DNA of 64,000 nt, taken from Leptospiraceae bacterium. Lineage in GTDB: Bacteria; Spirochaetota; Leptospiria; Leptospirales; Leptospiraceae. Numbering within the stretch: position 1 is the first letter of the stretch; each line of letters begins with the position of its first letter. The position numbers were made by a program, and so were the translations under genes. Positions 27,800 through 37,100 of the stretch are shown piece after piece. The stretch covers positions 39,278-103,277 of the forward strand of contig JADJFV010000015.1 in NCBI GenBank assembly GCA_016708435.1. Direction: 5' to 3'. Below the pieces are notes generated by a model. It did no database searches and was not told where the DNA came from. It was given only the letters and a program-made list of their open reading frames with translations.

Positions 27800-29197
27800 A
27801 TGAGAAAAATTCTTTTAGCGGATACTCTACTTTTATCCGCTACGACTATATTGTATTATCTCCTGGCTCGCTTTGGAATGTCACTATTCTCACTTGAGCC
27901 AGGAAATATTACTCTTCTCTGGCTACCCTCTGGGCTGGCACTTATAATGGCAATCGAATGGGGATTTATCTCTGTTCCTTTTATCATTCTCGCAAGTTTT
28001 CTTGCAAATTATCCGGGAATGGCGATGAGTTCGGGTAAATATCCACTTCTATTTACTGCAATCAATTCAAGTGCAGATGGATTTACCGGAATGTTAGCCA
28101 TGCAACTTTTGAAAAAGTTTTTACCGAACGGACTGCGGTATACAAATGATTTATTTCCTTTTGGTCTTGTATGGTTCATCACTACTTCGATTACGAGTAG
28201 CTTCATTTCAGTTTTCATGGTAATCGGAGAATACATTCCTCTTGAGCGGGTATTTAGTTTTATCCGTATGTTAGTCCTTGCTGATAGTCTGGGAATAATA
28301 CTAATTTATCCGCTTTATACAAGCTGGAAATCAGACAGACTCTTTATAAAAAAAGATATTTTATTTTCTATGCTAGCAATAGCAATCATAACCGCTTTGT
28401 TAATCCTTGGTTTTACTGTTTTGCCCGGAATGATTTTTTTTATAGTTCCAATCATCATCATTCTTTCTTTTAACGTTAAGCGCTTAAATGTAATGATTAT
28501 TACGAGTCTTACTTTAGTATTGATCATTGCGGCTACCGCAAAAAATCTCGGTCCGTTTATTTTTCAAGATCCTGAGGATTCTAACTTCCGGCTAATGGCA
28601 TTTGTCTTCTCTAGCTCTCTTGCAATTTTAGGTGTTGTATTACAGAGCCACCAATTAGGAATTAGTGAATCATCTAGCAAACTCTGGCAAGACGCTGCAG
28701 AGCATGATCCACTTACAGGTCTAATCAATCGACGCGCCTTTATACCAATCTTAAATAAAGAGCATCAAAGAGCAAACCAGACTGGAAAAATTTATACACT
28801 TGCTCTTTTAGATTTGGATCATTTCAAAATTATCAATGACAGCTACGGTCATCAATCAGGTGATAGGGTTCTCTGCTCCATAGCGAAAATCATGAATGAA
28901 AATTGTAGATCGAGTGATTCGATTGTGAGAATGGGGGGAGAAGAATTTGCAATTCTATTTCCAAATTGCACAATGGAGGAAGCCTTTCTACCCCTTGAGC
29001 GGATAAGGGCAAATTTAGCCAGTCAACCTCTGCAAGTAGACAATGCACTTATCTTCGTAACTATAAGCATCGGAGTTGCCTCTTTTATGCGGGAGGAAAA
29101 TGACTTTGAATTAATGCTCCGCGCCGACAAAGCGTTGTATACCGCTAAGTCAGCCGGACGTAATAAAATTATTTTAGATAAAAGAGCTTCTATTTAA
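27800..29197 (+). CDS. MASE1-GGDEF diguanylate cyclase
   Basis: 465 aa. About eight membrane helices at the N-terminus form a MASE1-type sensor (TLLWLPSGLALIMAIEWG). A C-terminal GGDEF domain carries GLINRRAF, LDLDHFKIINDSYGHQSGD and the active-site GGEEF. An intact inhibitory site (RSSD) sits 5 residues ahead of it. It should make cyclic di-GMP from GTP at the inner membrane and be product-inhibited. The ligand is unknown. It lies 25 bases after the hydrolase gene. Confidence 0.93.
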   Translation: MRKILLADTLLLSATTILYYLLARFGMSLFSLEPGNITLLWLPSGLALIMAIEWGFISVPFIILASFLANYPGMAMSSGKYPLLFTAINSSADGFTGMLAMQLLKKFLPNGLRYTNDLFPFGLVWFITTSITSSFISVFMVIGEYIPLERVFSFIRMLVLADSLGIILIYPLYTSWKSDRLFIKKDILFSMLAIAIITALLILGFTVLPGMIFFIVPIIIILSFNVKRLNVMIITSLTLVLIIAATAKNLGPFIFQDPEDSNFRLMAFVFSSSLAILGVVLQSHQLGISESSSKLWQDAAEHDPLTGLINRRAFIPILNKEHQRANQTGKIYTLALLDLDHFKIINDSYGHQSGDRVLCSIAKIMNENCRSSDSIVRMGGEEFAILFPNCTMEEAFLPLERIRANLASQPLQVDNALIFVTISIGVASFMREENDFELMLRADKALYTAKSAGRNKIILDKRASI

Positions 29198-29283
29198 TAA
29201 CTTTTTGGCATTAAAATTTCAGAGGATAATTTCAGTTATTCCACAATGAGTTTTTTAAAAGTTATTCTGTTATGTAGAAAGCT

Positions 29284-29420
29284 GCGGTAGCGATCAAAGC
29301 GGGGTCAACAAATTTTGAATGAAATTTGTTGACCGTAGCTGCGAGCGCGGTCGGCTATCCCGTGTAGGGGTTGAATATATTCAACCCTTTTGAATATTAA
29401 GCCCCTACACGAGATACCGC
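29284..29420. repeat. R5 structured intergenic element, copy 2
   Basis: Same layout as 20815-20935: GCGGTAGCGATCAA, a hairpin with a perfect 13-bp stem (GGTCAACAAATTT / AAATTTGTTGACC), GCGAGCGCGG-CGGC, then a nested hairpin (CGTGTAGGGG / CCCCTACACG enclosing GGGTTGAATA / TATTCAACCC). Its outer arms are GCGGTA and TACCGC, a compensated change relative to copy 1. Confidence 0.65.
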
Positions 29421-29477
29421 CGAACCGCCCCTAAAAAATCTATTTACTAAATTTGATTCTTTTTCAGACTAGACGTT

Positions 29478-30107
29478 ATGTATTTAATTAAACTATTAAT
29501 TTCTTTTTTTCTATTCCAACTACTAATCGGTTGTTCTTCTATCGATGTTGCTGTTACTGCAAATAAAACACTTTTGAAAAGTATGAAAAAAGTTGCAGTC
29601 ATGAATTTTGAGATGAGCAACAAAGATCCGAAAGAACAAGAATTCGCCGATATCATAGCACACCAATTTCTAAAATCAACAAAGCTAAACGTAATCGAAA
29701 GAGATAAGTTGGTAATTAGCAAAGTCATCGGAGAGCAAAGTCTGTCAAGAACAGGCATCATCGACGAATCAACAGCAGCGCAGATGGGAAAAATTCTTGG
29801 TGTTGACGCAATCGTAATCGGAAAAGGCGAACAACTCATGATCGAAAACAAAAGTATTGAATATTGCTTAAATTCCTTCAACATCAAAGTCATCAGTGTT
29901 GAAACAGGAAATATTTTTGTAAATGTTATCAAAGAGCCTGGCATTGACTGGACTCCGTGGATACGATTAAAATTTGCGATAGGCGGCTTCGGTCTTGTAT
30001 GGAGTAAGAACGATTTGCTCCTTGAGACCTGTCGAATTAATTTTTTAGCAGAACACGCTGTAAAAGAGATTCAATCAGAAATGGATAAAGTCAACAACCG
30101 ACCATAA
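29478..30107 (+). CDS. CsgG-like lipoprotein
   Basis: 209 aa. A lipoprotein signal (MYLIKLLISFFLFQLLIGCSS) is followed by a CsgG/HfaB-type fold: MKKVAVMNFEMSNKD, DIIAHQFLKSTKLNVIERDKL, QMGKILGVDAIVIGKGEQL. CsgG relatives form outer-membrane secretion channels or act as periplasmic adaptors. This short form lacks an obvious transmembrane hairpin region and could equally act as an LpoB-like factor. It is 10 bases ahead of an SDR gene. Confidence 0.75.
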   Translation: MYLIKLLISFFLFQLLIGCSSIDVAVTANKTLLKSMKKVAVMNFEMSNKDPKEQEFADIIAHQFLKSTKLNVIERDKLVISKVIGEQSLSRTGIIDESTAAQMGKILGVDAIVIGKGEQLMIENKSIEYCLNSFNIKVISVETGNIFVNVIKEPGIDWTPWIRLKFAIGGFGLVWSKNDLLLETCRINFLAEHAVKEIQSEMDKVNNRP

Positions 30108-30117
30108 GACTTGCCAC

Positions 30118-30870
30118 ATGAAAAATATAATCAAGCCTAAAAAGGTATTGCTATTAGCCGCTACTTCTGACATTGGAAGGCATATTGCAGAAAGTTTTGC
30201 CAAAAGAGGTTACGAGCTATTACTCACGTCTACTAATATAAACTCTTTGCGCCCTATTACGGAAAGCATTACAAAAAAATACAATGTGAAAGTGCAAGAA
30301 TACCAATTTGATATTACCGACTTTAGCATTCATGCCACTTTCGTAAAATCTCTCCCTGAATTTCCTGATATCGTTGTTTGCTGCTTTGGCTATTACAAAG
30401 ATCAGGAAAAAGCTCTCTCTGACTTCGGAGAAGCTTTTAAGACTATGAGCGTAAACTATATAGGAGCAGTTTCTCTTCTCAACCTTGTAGCAAACCAATT
30501 TCAAAAAAGAAAATCAGGCTCTATCATTGCAATTAGCTCTGTCGCCGGCATTCGCGGTAGACAGATGAACTTTCTCTATGGAAGCGCCAAAGCAGGATTA
30601 ACCACTTACCTTTCCGGTCTACGAAATAGACTCTATAAAGATAAAATCAACGTAACTACGATACTCTTAGGTCCCGTTTATACCAAAATGTCAGAAGGTC
30701 ATAAACTAATGCCTCTTCACACCGCCAAACCAGAAGTAGCCGCTGAGAAAATAGTCAAAGCCGGTCTAGCCAATAAAGACGAGGTCTATATTCTCTGGCA
30801 ATGGAGGTGGATTATGCTCGTTATTCGCTTAATACCAGAATTTATTTTTAAGAGATTAAAACCTTTTTAG
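30118..30870 (+). CDS. SDR-family NAD(P)-dependent oxidoreductase
   Basis: 250 aa. The cofactor loop LLAATSDIGRHIAESFAKRG and catalytic IAISSVAG...YGSAKAGL are characteristic of short-chain dehydrogenases. The ATSDIG loop and C-terminal hydrophobic segment resemble the DprE2-like group, which reduce a keto-sugar lipid. That specificity is only suggestive. It starts 10 bases after the CsgG-like gene. Confidence 0.85.
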   Translation: MKNIIKPKKVLLLAATSDIGRHIAESFAKRGYELLLTSTNINSLRPITESITKKYNVKVQEYQFDITDFSIHATFVKSLPEFPDIVVCCFGYYKDQEKALSDFGEAFKTMSVNYIGAVSLLNLVANQFQKRKSGSIIAISSVAGIRGRQMNFLYGSAKAGLTTYLSGLRNRLYKDKINVTTILLGPVYTKMSEGHKLMPLHTAKPEVAAEKIVKAGLANKDEVYILWQWRWIMLVIRLIPEFIFKRLKPF

Positions 30871-31002
30871 ATTTTTTTACTTGTGAAAAGGACAGAGTCG
30901 TTGCTTTCTATGAAATTGCAAATTCTTATTTTTAATTTAACTTTTTTTCGTATTCTATTTTTCCCCAAACGAACTCTAACATGTTCGCTGTGCAAAATAA
31001 AT

Positions 31003-31229
31003 CTATTCTAGAACTAGATTAGCGGCTAATGAGTCGTTACCGAATAAATCATAGACCTCTTCCAGAGTTTGTAGTAAGAATTTTGCTACTTGTCTGCGGT
31101 CTGTATCTGATTGAATCGTCCAGTTTTTATAAAAATTACCTTCTCCATTTTCAGGCTCTGCCCAACCGAGAGATTTTAAATGGCTTATTTTTCTTTACAT
31201 TCGTAAATGCTTGTTAGATGGTCTGACAT
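31003..31229 (-). pseudogene. Frameshifted small gene, unknown
   Basis: On the minus strand, ATG at 31229 follows a GAGAG-type site and reads MSDHLTSIYEC, then hits a stop after an A-run. In a shifted frame the sequence continues as KSLGWAEPENGEG ... NWTIQSDTDRRQVAKFLLQT ... LEEVYDLFGNDSLAANLVLE to a stop at 31003. The total length (227 bases) is consistent with one base lost or two gained. The amphipathic helix and clean stop argue that this is a real gene, broken or miscalled. I do not recognise the family. An overlapping plus-strand reading frame is probably spurious. Confidence 0.55.
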
Positions 31230-31368
31230 GCTCTCTCTCTTTTAGTATTAGTATTTGAAATATATCTAAAAAGCGTTTTAAATAGGAAGTAAAAAATTAT
31301 ATCTTTTTAGAAATAGTTTCCCAATTATTGTATTGGGCTTACTCAGAAGAAAGCACGGAGACTACGAA

Positions 31369-32010
31369 ATGAAAAATGAATCTTATTATGCAAAGATATT
31401 TGCTCGGTATTATGATGCATTTATGTATAGACTGGAGAGAACGATACTCCTCAAGAAAAGAAAACGCCTGTTATCCTCTCTAGAAGGAAACATATTAGAA
31501 ATCGGAAGTGGAACTGGAATCAACTTTTCCTTTTATAATAAAAAAGCAAATGTATATGCAATTGAGCCTTCCTCTGCAATGATGCAGAAAGCGGAAACGC
31601 GAATTTCAGAAAGCAAGGGAAGAGAGCAAATAGCCGCTTCGATTAAAACAATCAATTCTGGAATAGGAAATCCTGAATTAGAAAAAGAAATTGCAGAGGG
31701 CAGTCTAGATGCAGTGGTTTGCACCTTGGTTTTATGCACCGTCCCTGATCTTAAGTATACAATCAACTTCATCCAATCGAAATTAAAAAAAGAAGGAAAG
31801 CTAATTGTGCTAGAGCATATTCATCCTAAAAAATTTCCATTTACCGCAATGCACAATCTATTCAATCCTTTCTGGAAAATATTTTCTATGGGTTGTAATC
31901 TCAATCGCAAAACAGATATTATCCTCAAAGAGTCTGGCTTCGTCTTAGTAGAAGAAAACTTTTTTACTAAAGCACTACCTTTTTATGAAGCCGTGTTTGT
32001 GTTGCGCTGA
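31369..32010 (+). CDS. Class I SAM-dependent methyltransferase
   Basis: 213 aa from the ATG at 31369, with ACGGAG 8 bases upstream; a longer frame has 12 extra unlikely residues. Motif I is ILEIGSGTGINF. DAVVCTLVLCTVPDL is motif IV and GKLIVLEHIHP motif V, as in UbiE/Methyltransf_11-type enzymes acting on small molecules or lipids. The N-terminus (YYAKIFARYYDAFMYRLE) fits a phosphatidylethanolamine- or quinone-type methyltransferase, but the acceptor cannot be read. Confidence 0.87.
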   Translation: MKNESYYAKIFARYYDAFMYRLERTILLKKRKRLLSSLEGNILEIGSGTGINFSFYNKKANVYAIEPSSAMMQKAETRISESKGREQIAASIKTINSGIGNPELEKEIAEGSLDAVVCTLVLCTVPDLKYTINFIQSKLKKEGKLIVLEHIHPKKFPFTAMHNLFNPFWKIFSMGCNLNRKTDIILKESGFVLVEENFFTKALPFYEAVFVLR

Positions 32011-32019
32011 TTTACTCTT

Positions 32020-32247
32020 CTAATCAGTCTTTCTTTTCTTTAAAGGTTCGAGCAGACTTTCCAATCCATTTAGTTTTATTTCGTAAATTGTTTCGAGTAA
32101 TACTCCTAATTTTCCTTTTGGAAAACCGCTTCGTTGAAACCACTCAAGATAGAACATAGGAAGCTCGCATAATCTTATTCCTTTGTATTTCCCATAAGGC
32201 ATTTCCATATTCACTAATTGTAAGAGTATTTCTGGATCAGGCGTCAT
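32020..32247 (-). CDS. DUF3820 family protein
   Basis: 75 aa. MPYGKYKGIRLCELPMFYLEWF and the following KGKLGVLLETIYEIKLNGL match DUF3820, a small nuclease-associated or putative virulence-regulator family. It converges with the methyltransferase gene 10 bases away. Function is not established. Confidence 0.85.
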   Translation of the reverse strand: MTPDPEILLQLVNMEMPYGKYKGIRLCELPMFYLEWFQRSGFPKGKLGVLLETIYEIKLNGLESLLEPLKKRKTD

Positions 32248-32384
32248 TTAAACCACTCTCTGTTCTCTTTGAGTCTGTGGCAATCTTGTAGTTAAATTTT
32301 AAAAAACGGAAGCAAATCGGCGTTAGCCTTTGATACATAAGCAAAGCCGATTTCTTTTTCATTGAAGATAAACTTAGAAGTAAA

Positions 32385-32753
32385 TTATAAGTTCCATGCA
32401 GATTTGAGTTTATCGAAAAATTTTGATTCTATAAAAGAAACTCCATCTGTGCCTGCTAAGTCTTTCATGAGATCAAGAATACCCGCTCTTACCTCATCAT
32501 TTTGTTCTCCAAAGAAAATGATAGCTTCTTTTAGGCTCTCTACATAACTTTCGGTGTTTTCTGTCATTTCGTCTGCAATATGATTTAGGAAATCAATTGC
32601 CGGTATTTCGCTTCCAGCACCTTCCAAAAAACCGCCAAGAGCATCTTCTACTCCTTTTGCTTCTTCCTGAGATAACTTTCCGTCTTCAGCTACTGCTTGC
32701 ACAAATAATATTGCTGCGTAATATTCAAGTGATTTTGTGTTTACGTTTGACAT
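32385..32753 (-). CDS. TerB-like helical protein
   Basis: 122 aa, all-helical and acidic. AAILFVQAVAEDGKLSQEEAKGVEDAL resembles the TerB fold (tellurite-resistance/stress family), whose acidic patch can bind metal ions. There is no signal peptide. No other ter gene lies nearby, so the call is by fold only. Confidence 0.55.
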   Translation of the reverse strand: MSNVNTKSLEYYAAILFVQAVAEDGKLSQEEAKGVEDALGGFLEGAGSEIPAIDFLNHIADEMTENTESYVESLKEAIIFFGEQNDEVRAGILDLMKDLAGTDGVSFIESKFFDKLKSAWNL

Positions 32754-32845
32754 ATTTAGTCAATTCTCCTTTCTTTTCTCTAACGAGATATTCCTTTTTA
32801 TTCTGGACTATATTAAAGAAAAGAAAAAAAGAAATTGCAGAATTC

Positions 32846-33676
32846 CTATCTTACTAAAGTCCACTTGCCATCAATTTTAGCAACATACACTGGAGTTTTG
32901 AAAGCTCCATCGTCTTGACTGCCTTTTGTTTTTATAATATCTTCTCCCTTAGCATTCGTAACATAAATTATATTGCCGTTAGCTACTGGAACGAAGGTAA
33001 GCTTGGTTGGAATCTTTTCCATTTTCCCTTTGATTAATTTTAAGAATCCACCGATTGATTTTTCATCTCTTGCTTTATCTTCTTTTTGATTTGCATACAT
33101 AGATTTAGGCATATCATTCAATTTAAACTCATTTAGTTTTAGGAAATCTTTTTTATTTCCAGAATTGGATGTCTTATATAAAGCTTGAATTAAGTCTGAG
33201 ATTTCTTTTTTAGATGAATCATCTAATTCTACTTTCTCTGCTTTAGTCCATAGTTCGGAAGGAGGAATGATTGCAGGAGTAAATTTAATTTCTTTTTCAA
33301 AAGGAAAAGTAATATTATCCCCTTCTACTTCAGGTGCAATAAAGCTTACAATCTCTTTTCCTTCGTCACTAGTTTGACCTGCCTGTCCAAATCTAATATA
33401 GACCTTTATCTTTGGCTCAGATGGATTTTTACCTTTCTTGTAAGGCTTCAACAGTTTTATCTTTAGAGTATTTTCCCCTGGCATAATCCATAAATTGAGA
33501 TCAGTCGCTACACCCGATTTAAATTCTTCATTACTTGGCTCTGTTTGCATAATTCCATTTAATTCAATGGAAGCTACAATGGAGTTCATATTGTAGGATA
33601 ATGAATAGTAACCCTCTTCTGCGAAAACTGGATTCAATAGAAAGAGAATGAATAAAAATATAAATTTAAGTTTCAT
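32846..33676 (-). CDS. Exported hypothetical protein
   Basis: 276 aa with a clear signal peptide (MKLKFIFLFILFLLNPVFA). The N-terminal part is beta-rich (ATDLNLWIMPGENTLKIKLL) and the C-terminal part (PVYVAKIDGKWTLVR) resembles small periplasmic domains seen in DUF4878-like proteins. I do not recognise the family. It lies 57 bases downstream of the thioredoxin-like gene on the same strand, so the two may be co-transcribed. Confidence 0.65.
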   Translation of the reverse strand: MKLKFIFLFILFLLNPVFAEEGYYSLSYNMNSIVASIELNGIMQTEPSNEEFKSGVATDLNLWIMPGENTLKIKLLKPYKKGKNPSEPKIKVYIRFGQAGQTSDEGKEIVSFIAPEVEGDNITFPFEKEIKFTPAIIPPSELWTKAEKVELDDSSKKEISDLIQALYKTSNSGNKKDFLKLNEFKLNDMPKSMYANQKEDKARDEKSIGGFLKLIKGKMEKIPTKLTFVPVANGNIIYVTNAKGEDIIKTKGSQDDGAFKTPVYVAKIDGKWTLVR

Positions 33677-33733
33677 AGACTAATTGAACACAAGTTTGTC
33701 CAATTAGTCAATAAATTTCGGAGTCCAGTTAAT

Positions 33734-35101
33734 TTATTTAACTATAATTGCGCCGATGTTGGAACTAGAATCAGGTCCGTTTGGTCTATCTACTTTCCAC
33801 CAGCCGTATGCACCGGCACAAGAATTGCCCTGAGCATAGCGGGTGCGAATATAATACACGCCCGGATTTTTAGGAAGTTTTAAGTTATATTTTACTTTTA
33901 CCCATCCTCTACTTTTTTGCTGTCCATTCCAGGCACAGGCTTGCGCTCTTTCTTCTCCGGAAAGACCTACGATTACTTGATTGATCGCACCTCCGCAAGA
34001 CTCGCAGTTGTGAAGTAGTTTCATCTTTAATTCTACTTTCTTGGTCCCTTTCTCTACGGTTATAGTATTACCTCCGCCGTTAAGGGAAACTTCCTTTACT
34101 GTATAACGAATACCTTCTCCTTCTCCGAAAACTTCTGTAAATTCAGGAAGAATTGGTTCTAGATCAGAACTTGGAACATCGGGAACTGGCTCTGGATTGG
34201 GAGGAAGAGGTATGTTATTTTCTTCTGGTGGCGGAGTTGGTTTCGAGTCGCCTTTTATATAAGGTTGAATGACTGCTATCAAACCATCTGCATCTCTTCC
34301 GCCTACTTCTTTCACAAGGCTCTTACCCGAAGAATCTAATACAAAGTATGTTGGTAAACCGATAGATCCTGTGGCTAATAGTCCGTAGTCCTCATCCTTG
34401 ACTTTCCATGTTACAAATTTTGAATTCAGCATATCCTGAACATTTTTTTTAGCGAAAGCTTCTTGTTCCATATATCTACAAGCACCGCACCAATCAGGTT
34501 CTGACATGAGAGCAAAAACATTTTTGTTTTCTTTTTTAGCTTGTTGCAGAGCAGCTTCTTTTTCAGAAAGCCAATTGATCGGAGATCTGTCAGCCTTTAA
34601 GCTATTTTTTACCGCGAATTTTTTTTCTTTATCTTTATTAAATTCAATGACAATTTGTTTTTTCAAAACGGTTGGACTGTAGCAAATTCCATTTTTACCG
34701 GTTTGGCAAATCTGTGTTTTGATAAGAAGATTTGTGTTAATCTTATCGCCTTTTTTTCTACCGACCAAATCGAAAACTTTTAGAGAAAAAGTTCCGTCGC
34801 CTTCTAGAATTGTCTCTTTGTCTAATTTTTTACCGACGGGTCTTTTTACTTTAGCTACTTGAAGTCCCGCATCTTCGATTGTAAAATCCGTAATAGTTAA
34901 TTTGGATTTATTCTCTTTACCAAGATAAATATGAAAGCCGCTCGGAACAGAAACTTTCACATCGATATTCAATTCTCCGCCGGAAGGAAGGGAATGATTC
35001 GTTGGATAAGTAACAGTAAGTTTGTCCGCGGGATTATCCTCTGCATAGAGTATATTGCCCGAAATGAGTAATAATAAAATAATTTTTGATAGTATCTTCA
35101 T
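33734..35101 (-). CDS. Periplasmic thioredoxin-like protein with DsbD-type N-domain
   Basis: 455 aa from the ATG at 35101 (signal peptide MKILSKIILLLLISGNILYA). Residues ~25-155 resemble the DsbD alpha / cytochrome c biogenesis N-domain. Residues ~175-300 are a thioredoxin fold with WCGAC (Cys205, Cys208) and the cis-Pro GLPTYFVLD. A Pro-rich linker and an unfamiliar C-terminal domain with three or four Cys (HNCESCGGAINQ, QAC, NSCAGAYGWW) follow. It probably reduces or forms disulfides in the periplasm. The fusion of a redox fold to a Cys-containing domain is unusual. Confidence 0.8.
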   Translation of the reverse strand: MKILSKIILLLLISGNILYAEDNPADKLTVTYPTNHSLPSGGELNIDVKVSVPSGFHIYLGKENKSKLTITDFTIEDAGLQVAKVKRPVGKKLDKETILEGDGTFSLKVFDLVGRKKGDKINTNLLIKTQICQTGKNGICYSPTVLKKQIVIEFNKDKEKKFAVKNSLKADRSPINWLSEKEAALQQAKKENKNVFALMSEPDWCGACRYMEQEAFAKKNVQDMLNSKFVTWKVKDEDYGLLATGSIGLPTYFVLDSSGKSLVKEVGGRDADGLIAVIQPYIKGDSKPTPPPEENNIPLPPNPEPVPDVPSSDLEPILPEFTEVFGEGEGIRYTVKEVSLNGGGNTITVEKGTKKVELKMKLLHNCESCGGAINQVIVGLSGEERAQACAWNGQQKSRGWVKVKYNLKLPKNPGVYYIRTRYAQGNSCAGAYGWWKVDRPNGPDSSSNIGAIIVK

Positions 35102-35320
35102 AGAATTAAAAACATAATTCTTCTTAAATGAAAGGCAATCTTTTTTTAAGAACTTTTTCTGTTTTATTCTTTGCATATATGCTGCGGTATATGAGTCGCA
35201 AATTCTGAATTTAGATTCTCTGTCTAGTGCTTGTCGGCTAATTGAATGTAAACGAAACTATGCATTAAAGCACAATAGCATTATCCGCACATGCGCCTTA
35301 TTGCAATAAAACCAATTACT

Positions 35321-35974
35321 CTATTTTTTTTCCTTTGCCAATTCTTCTTTAACCTTTGCAAACAGAGAGTTGACTGCTTTCGTGGCAGCAGCAGAAACCA
35401 ATGCTTTCTTTTGATTCGCATCTGCTTTGTCATACATCATACCGTTTACAGTCACTGAATCGATTTGAGCTACATATTGTATGCCTGAATTTCTTACATC
35501 GTAAAGAGCAAAGCGATAGGTTAATCCGGGATCTTTTGTCATAGCATCTTTTGTTCCCGATACAAGTGGAAAGGCAAGAGCCTCAACACCGAGCTTAACT
35601 GCAATTTTTGCAAAAACCTCCGTTGTCTTAGGATCAACACTATTTGAATTTACAATCGCTTCTGTCAGCTTGCCAATTGCTTTGTCTAATTCAGCCTTGA
35701 TGCCTAGGCCTTCGGCTGCTTTAATTGTAATGTCGCCGCCTGGAATAAGACTACCATATATACTTCCAACTTCCGTTTGTGCAATCGTTCCAAATGTTTT
35801 GTTGCTTTCATCATCGGATGACCCAGTTGCACTAGAACCCATATCAAAGACAGCCATAGTTACAACTCTTTTAGTATCTGGGTTAAAGCTTTTTCCCTTT
35901 TGAAAACCTACTTCAGTAGACGCACAACCAATTCCAAACAAAACCAATGTAATACCTATTATTTTATTGAACAT
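35321..35974 (-). CDS. Hypothetical lipoprotein
   Basis: 217 aa. Lipoprotein signal MFNKIIGITLVLFGIGCAS. The mature part contains RVVTMAVFDMGSS and VKLGVEALAFPLVSGTKD, a layout like that of CsgG-type or stress lipoproteins but without a firm family match. It stands alone, with an ATG preceded by AAGGAGA. Confidence 0.7.
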   Translation of the reverse strand: MFNKIIGITLVLFGIGCASTEVGFQKGKSFNPDTKRVVTMAVFDMGSSATGSSDDESNKTFGTIAQTEVGSIYGSLIPGGDITIKAAEGLGIKAELDKAIGKLTEAIVNSNSVDPKTTEVFAKIAVKLGVEALAFPLVSGTKDAMTKDPGLTYRFALYDVRNSGIQYVAQIDSVTVNGMMYDKADANQKKALVSAAATKAVNSLFAKVKEELAKEKK

Positions 35975-36221
35975 TTTTAAATATTCTCCTTGCTTTACTA
36001 TTTATAAAAAAGGATTTCTTTAGTCAAGAATATAATGCAATACAATAAATTTTCTTTAGTCTAATTAAACTAAATGAGTAATATGGAAAGTAAGATTGAT
36101 TTTTTCAGTAATTCTTTTCGTAAATTCATCGACCATTCAACCTTACCAATGAATCATTATAAGAAGCGGCTAATGGCTAATAATTGCCGAGAGCATAGTA
36201 GCCGCCTTTATCGTAACGAAA

Positions 36222-36869
36222 TTATTTCCTTAGCAGTTTAAATGCATGGGACCAACTATTATTTTTAATGCCTGGGATACACCAAAGCATACAAAGTGGC
36301 TCGATGGCTCTTGCAGAAACTACCGATCCCATATCCTCTACATCAAATCCAAATTGGTAGACGATTTGAGTCACTTCTCCTTTGGCATGAGTGTCATTCC
36401 CACAGATAAACATAGAGGGCTTAACACCATTAAAATCAGGATTAATCATAAAATGACCGCCAATGCAATTGAATGCTTTTACAAAATGAGCTTTAGGTGC
36501 TAAAGCCTGTAATTCTTCCATAAGCGATAGGTTGATATTAGAAAAGAAATTCAACACTCCATCTACGGGCGGAATATCTGAAATTGGATTTGTAGGATCA
36601 ATAACTACCTTTCCCGTTAGACTATCCTTAATTTGTTCTACCAATGATTTCGCTACACTTCCTTTTACAGCAAGAACCACAATCTCTCCGAATGCACTAG
36701 CCTCCTGAAACGATCCAACAGAAATTTTACCAGAATTATTCTGAATAAACTCTTCCAATTTTTTGGGGTCACGAGTTCCCATCTTTACTTCATATCCGTA
36801 TTTTATAAATCCACCCGCTAATGTTTGCGCCACAGAACCTGAACCTAAAATTCCAATTTTTTTTGACAT
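36222..36869 (-). CDS. F420H2:NADP-oxidoreductase-like dinucleotide-binding protein
   Basis: 215 aa. A Rossmann loop (GILGSGSVAQTLAGGFIKYGYEVKMGTRD) and the later VVLAVKG, VIDPTNPI and VKAFNCIGG match the NADP oxidoreductase / F420-dependent family (also used by many organisms without F420). Substrate is unknown. No other gene is close enough to suggest a pathway. Confidence 0.85.
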   Translation of the reverse strand: MSKKIGILGSGSVAQTLAGGFIKYGYEVKMGTRDPKKLEEFIQNNSGKISVGSFQEASAFGEIVVLAVKGSVAKSLVEQIKDSLTGKVVIDPTNPISDIPPVDGVLNFFSNINLSLMEELQALAPKAHFVKAFNCIGGHFMINPDFNGVKPSMFICGNDTHAKGEVTQIVYQFGFDVEDMGSVVSARAIEPLCMLWCIPGIKNNSWSHAFKLLRK

Positions 36870-36920
36870 ACAATTCTTCCTTTATTTTCTACTCTAACAG
36901 AGTTCGATTCCAAGTAATTC

Positions 36921-36941
36921 AATTAACTCACCTTACGCAAG
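36921..36941. repeat. R3 terminal repeat, solitary half
   Basis: The 17-base core AACTCACCTTACGCAAG is nearly identical to the left end of the R3 element at 52712. No matching right end lies nearby, so it may be a remnant. Confidence 0.5.
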
Positions 36942-37100
36942 AGAATAAAAATAATCACCCTCCCGCCCCTAAATACTGAATTACATTGAATGGTGAATTA
37001 CTAAGAATTTTGGCCTAAAGTAAAGTAAAAAATACTTCCTTTATGCTCTTCTGTCCTTGCCCAAATCTTTCCACAATCAGGTAAATTTTTCTAAACTAGA

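Noticed and set aside
31029..31217. Plus-strand 62-aa reading frame
   Set aside because: The opposite strand encodes a much more protein-like sequence in the same bases (31003-31229), and this frame has no ribosome-binding site.
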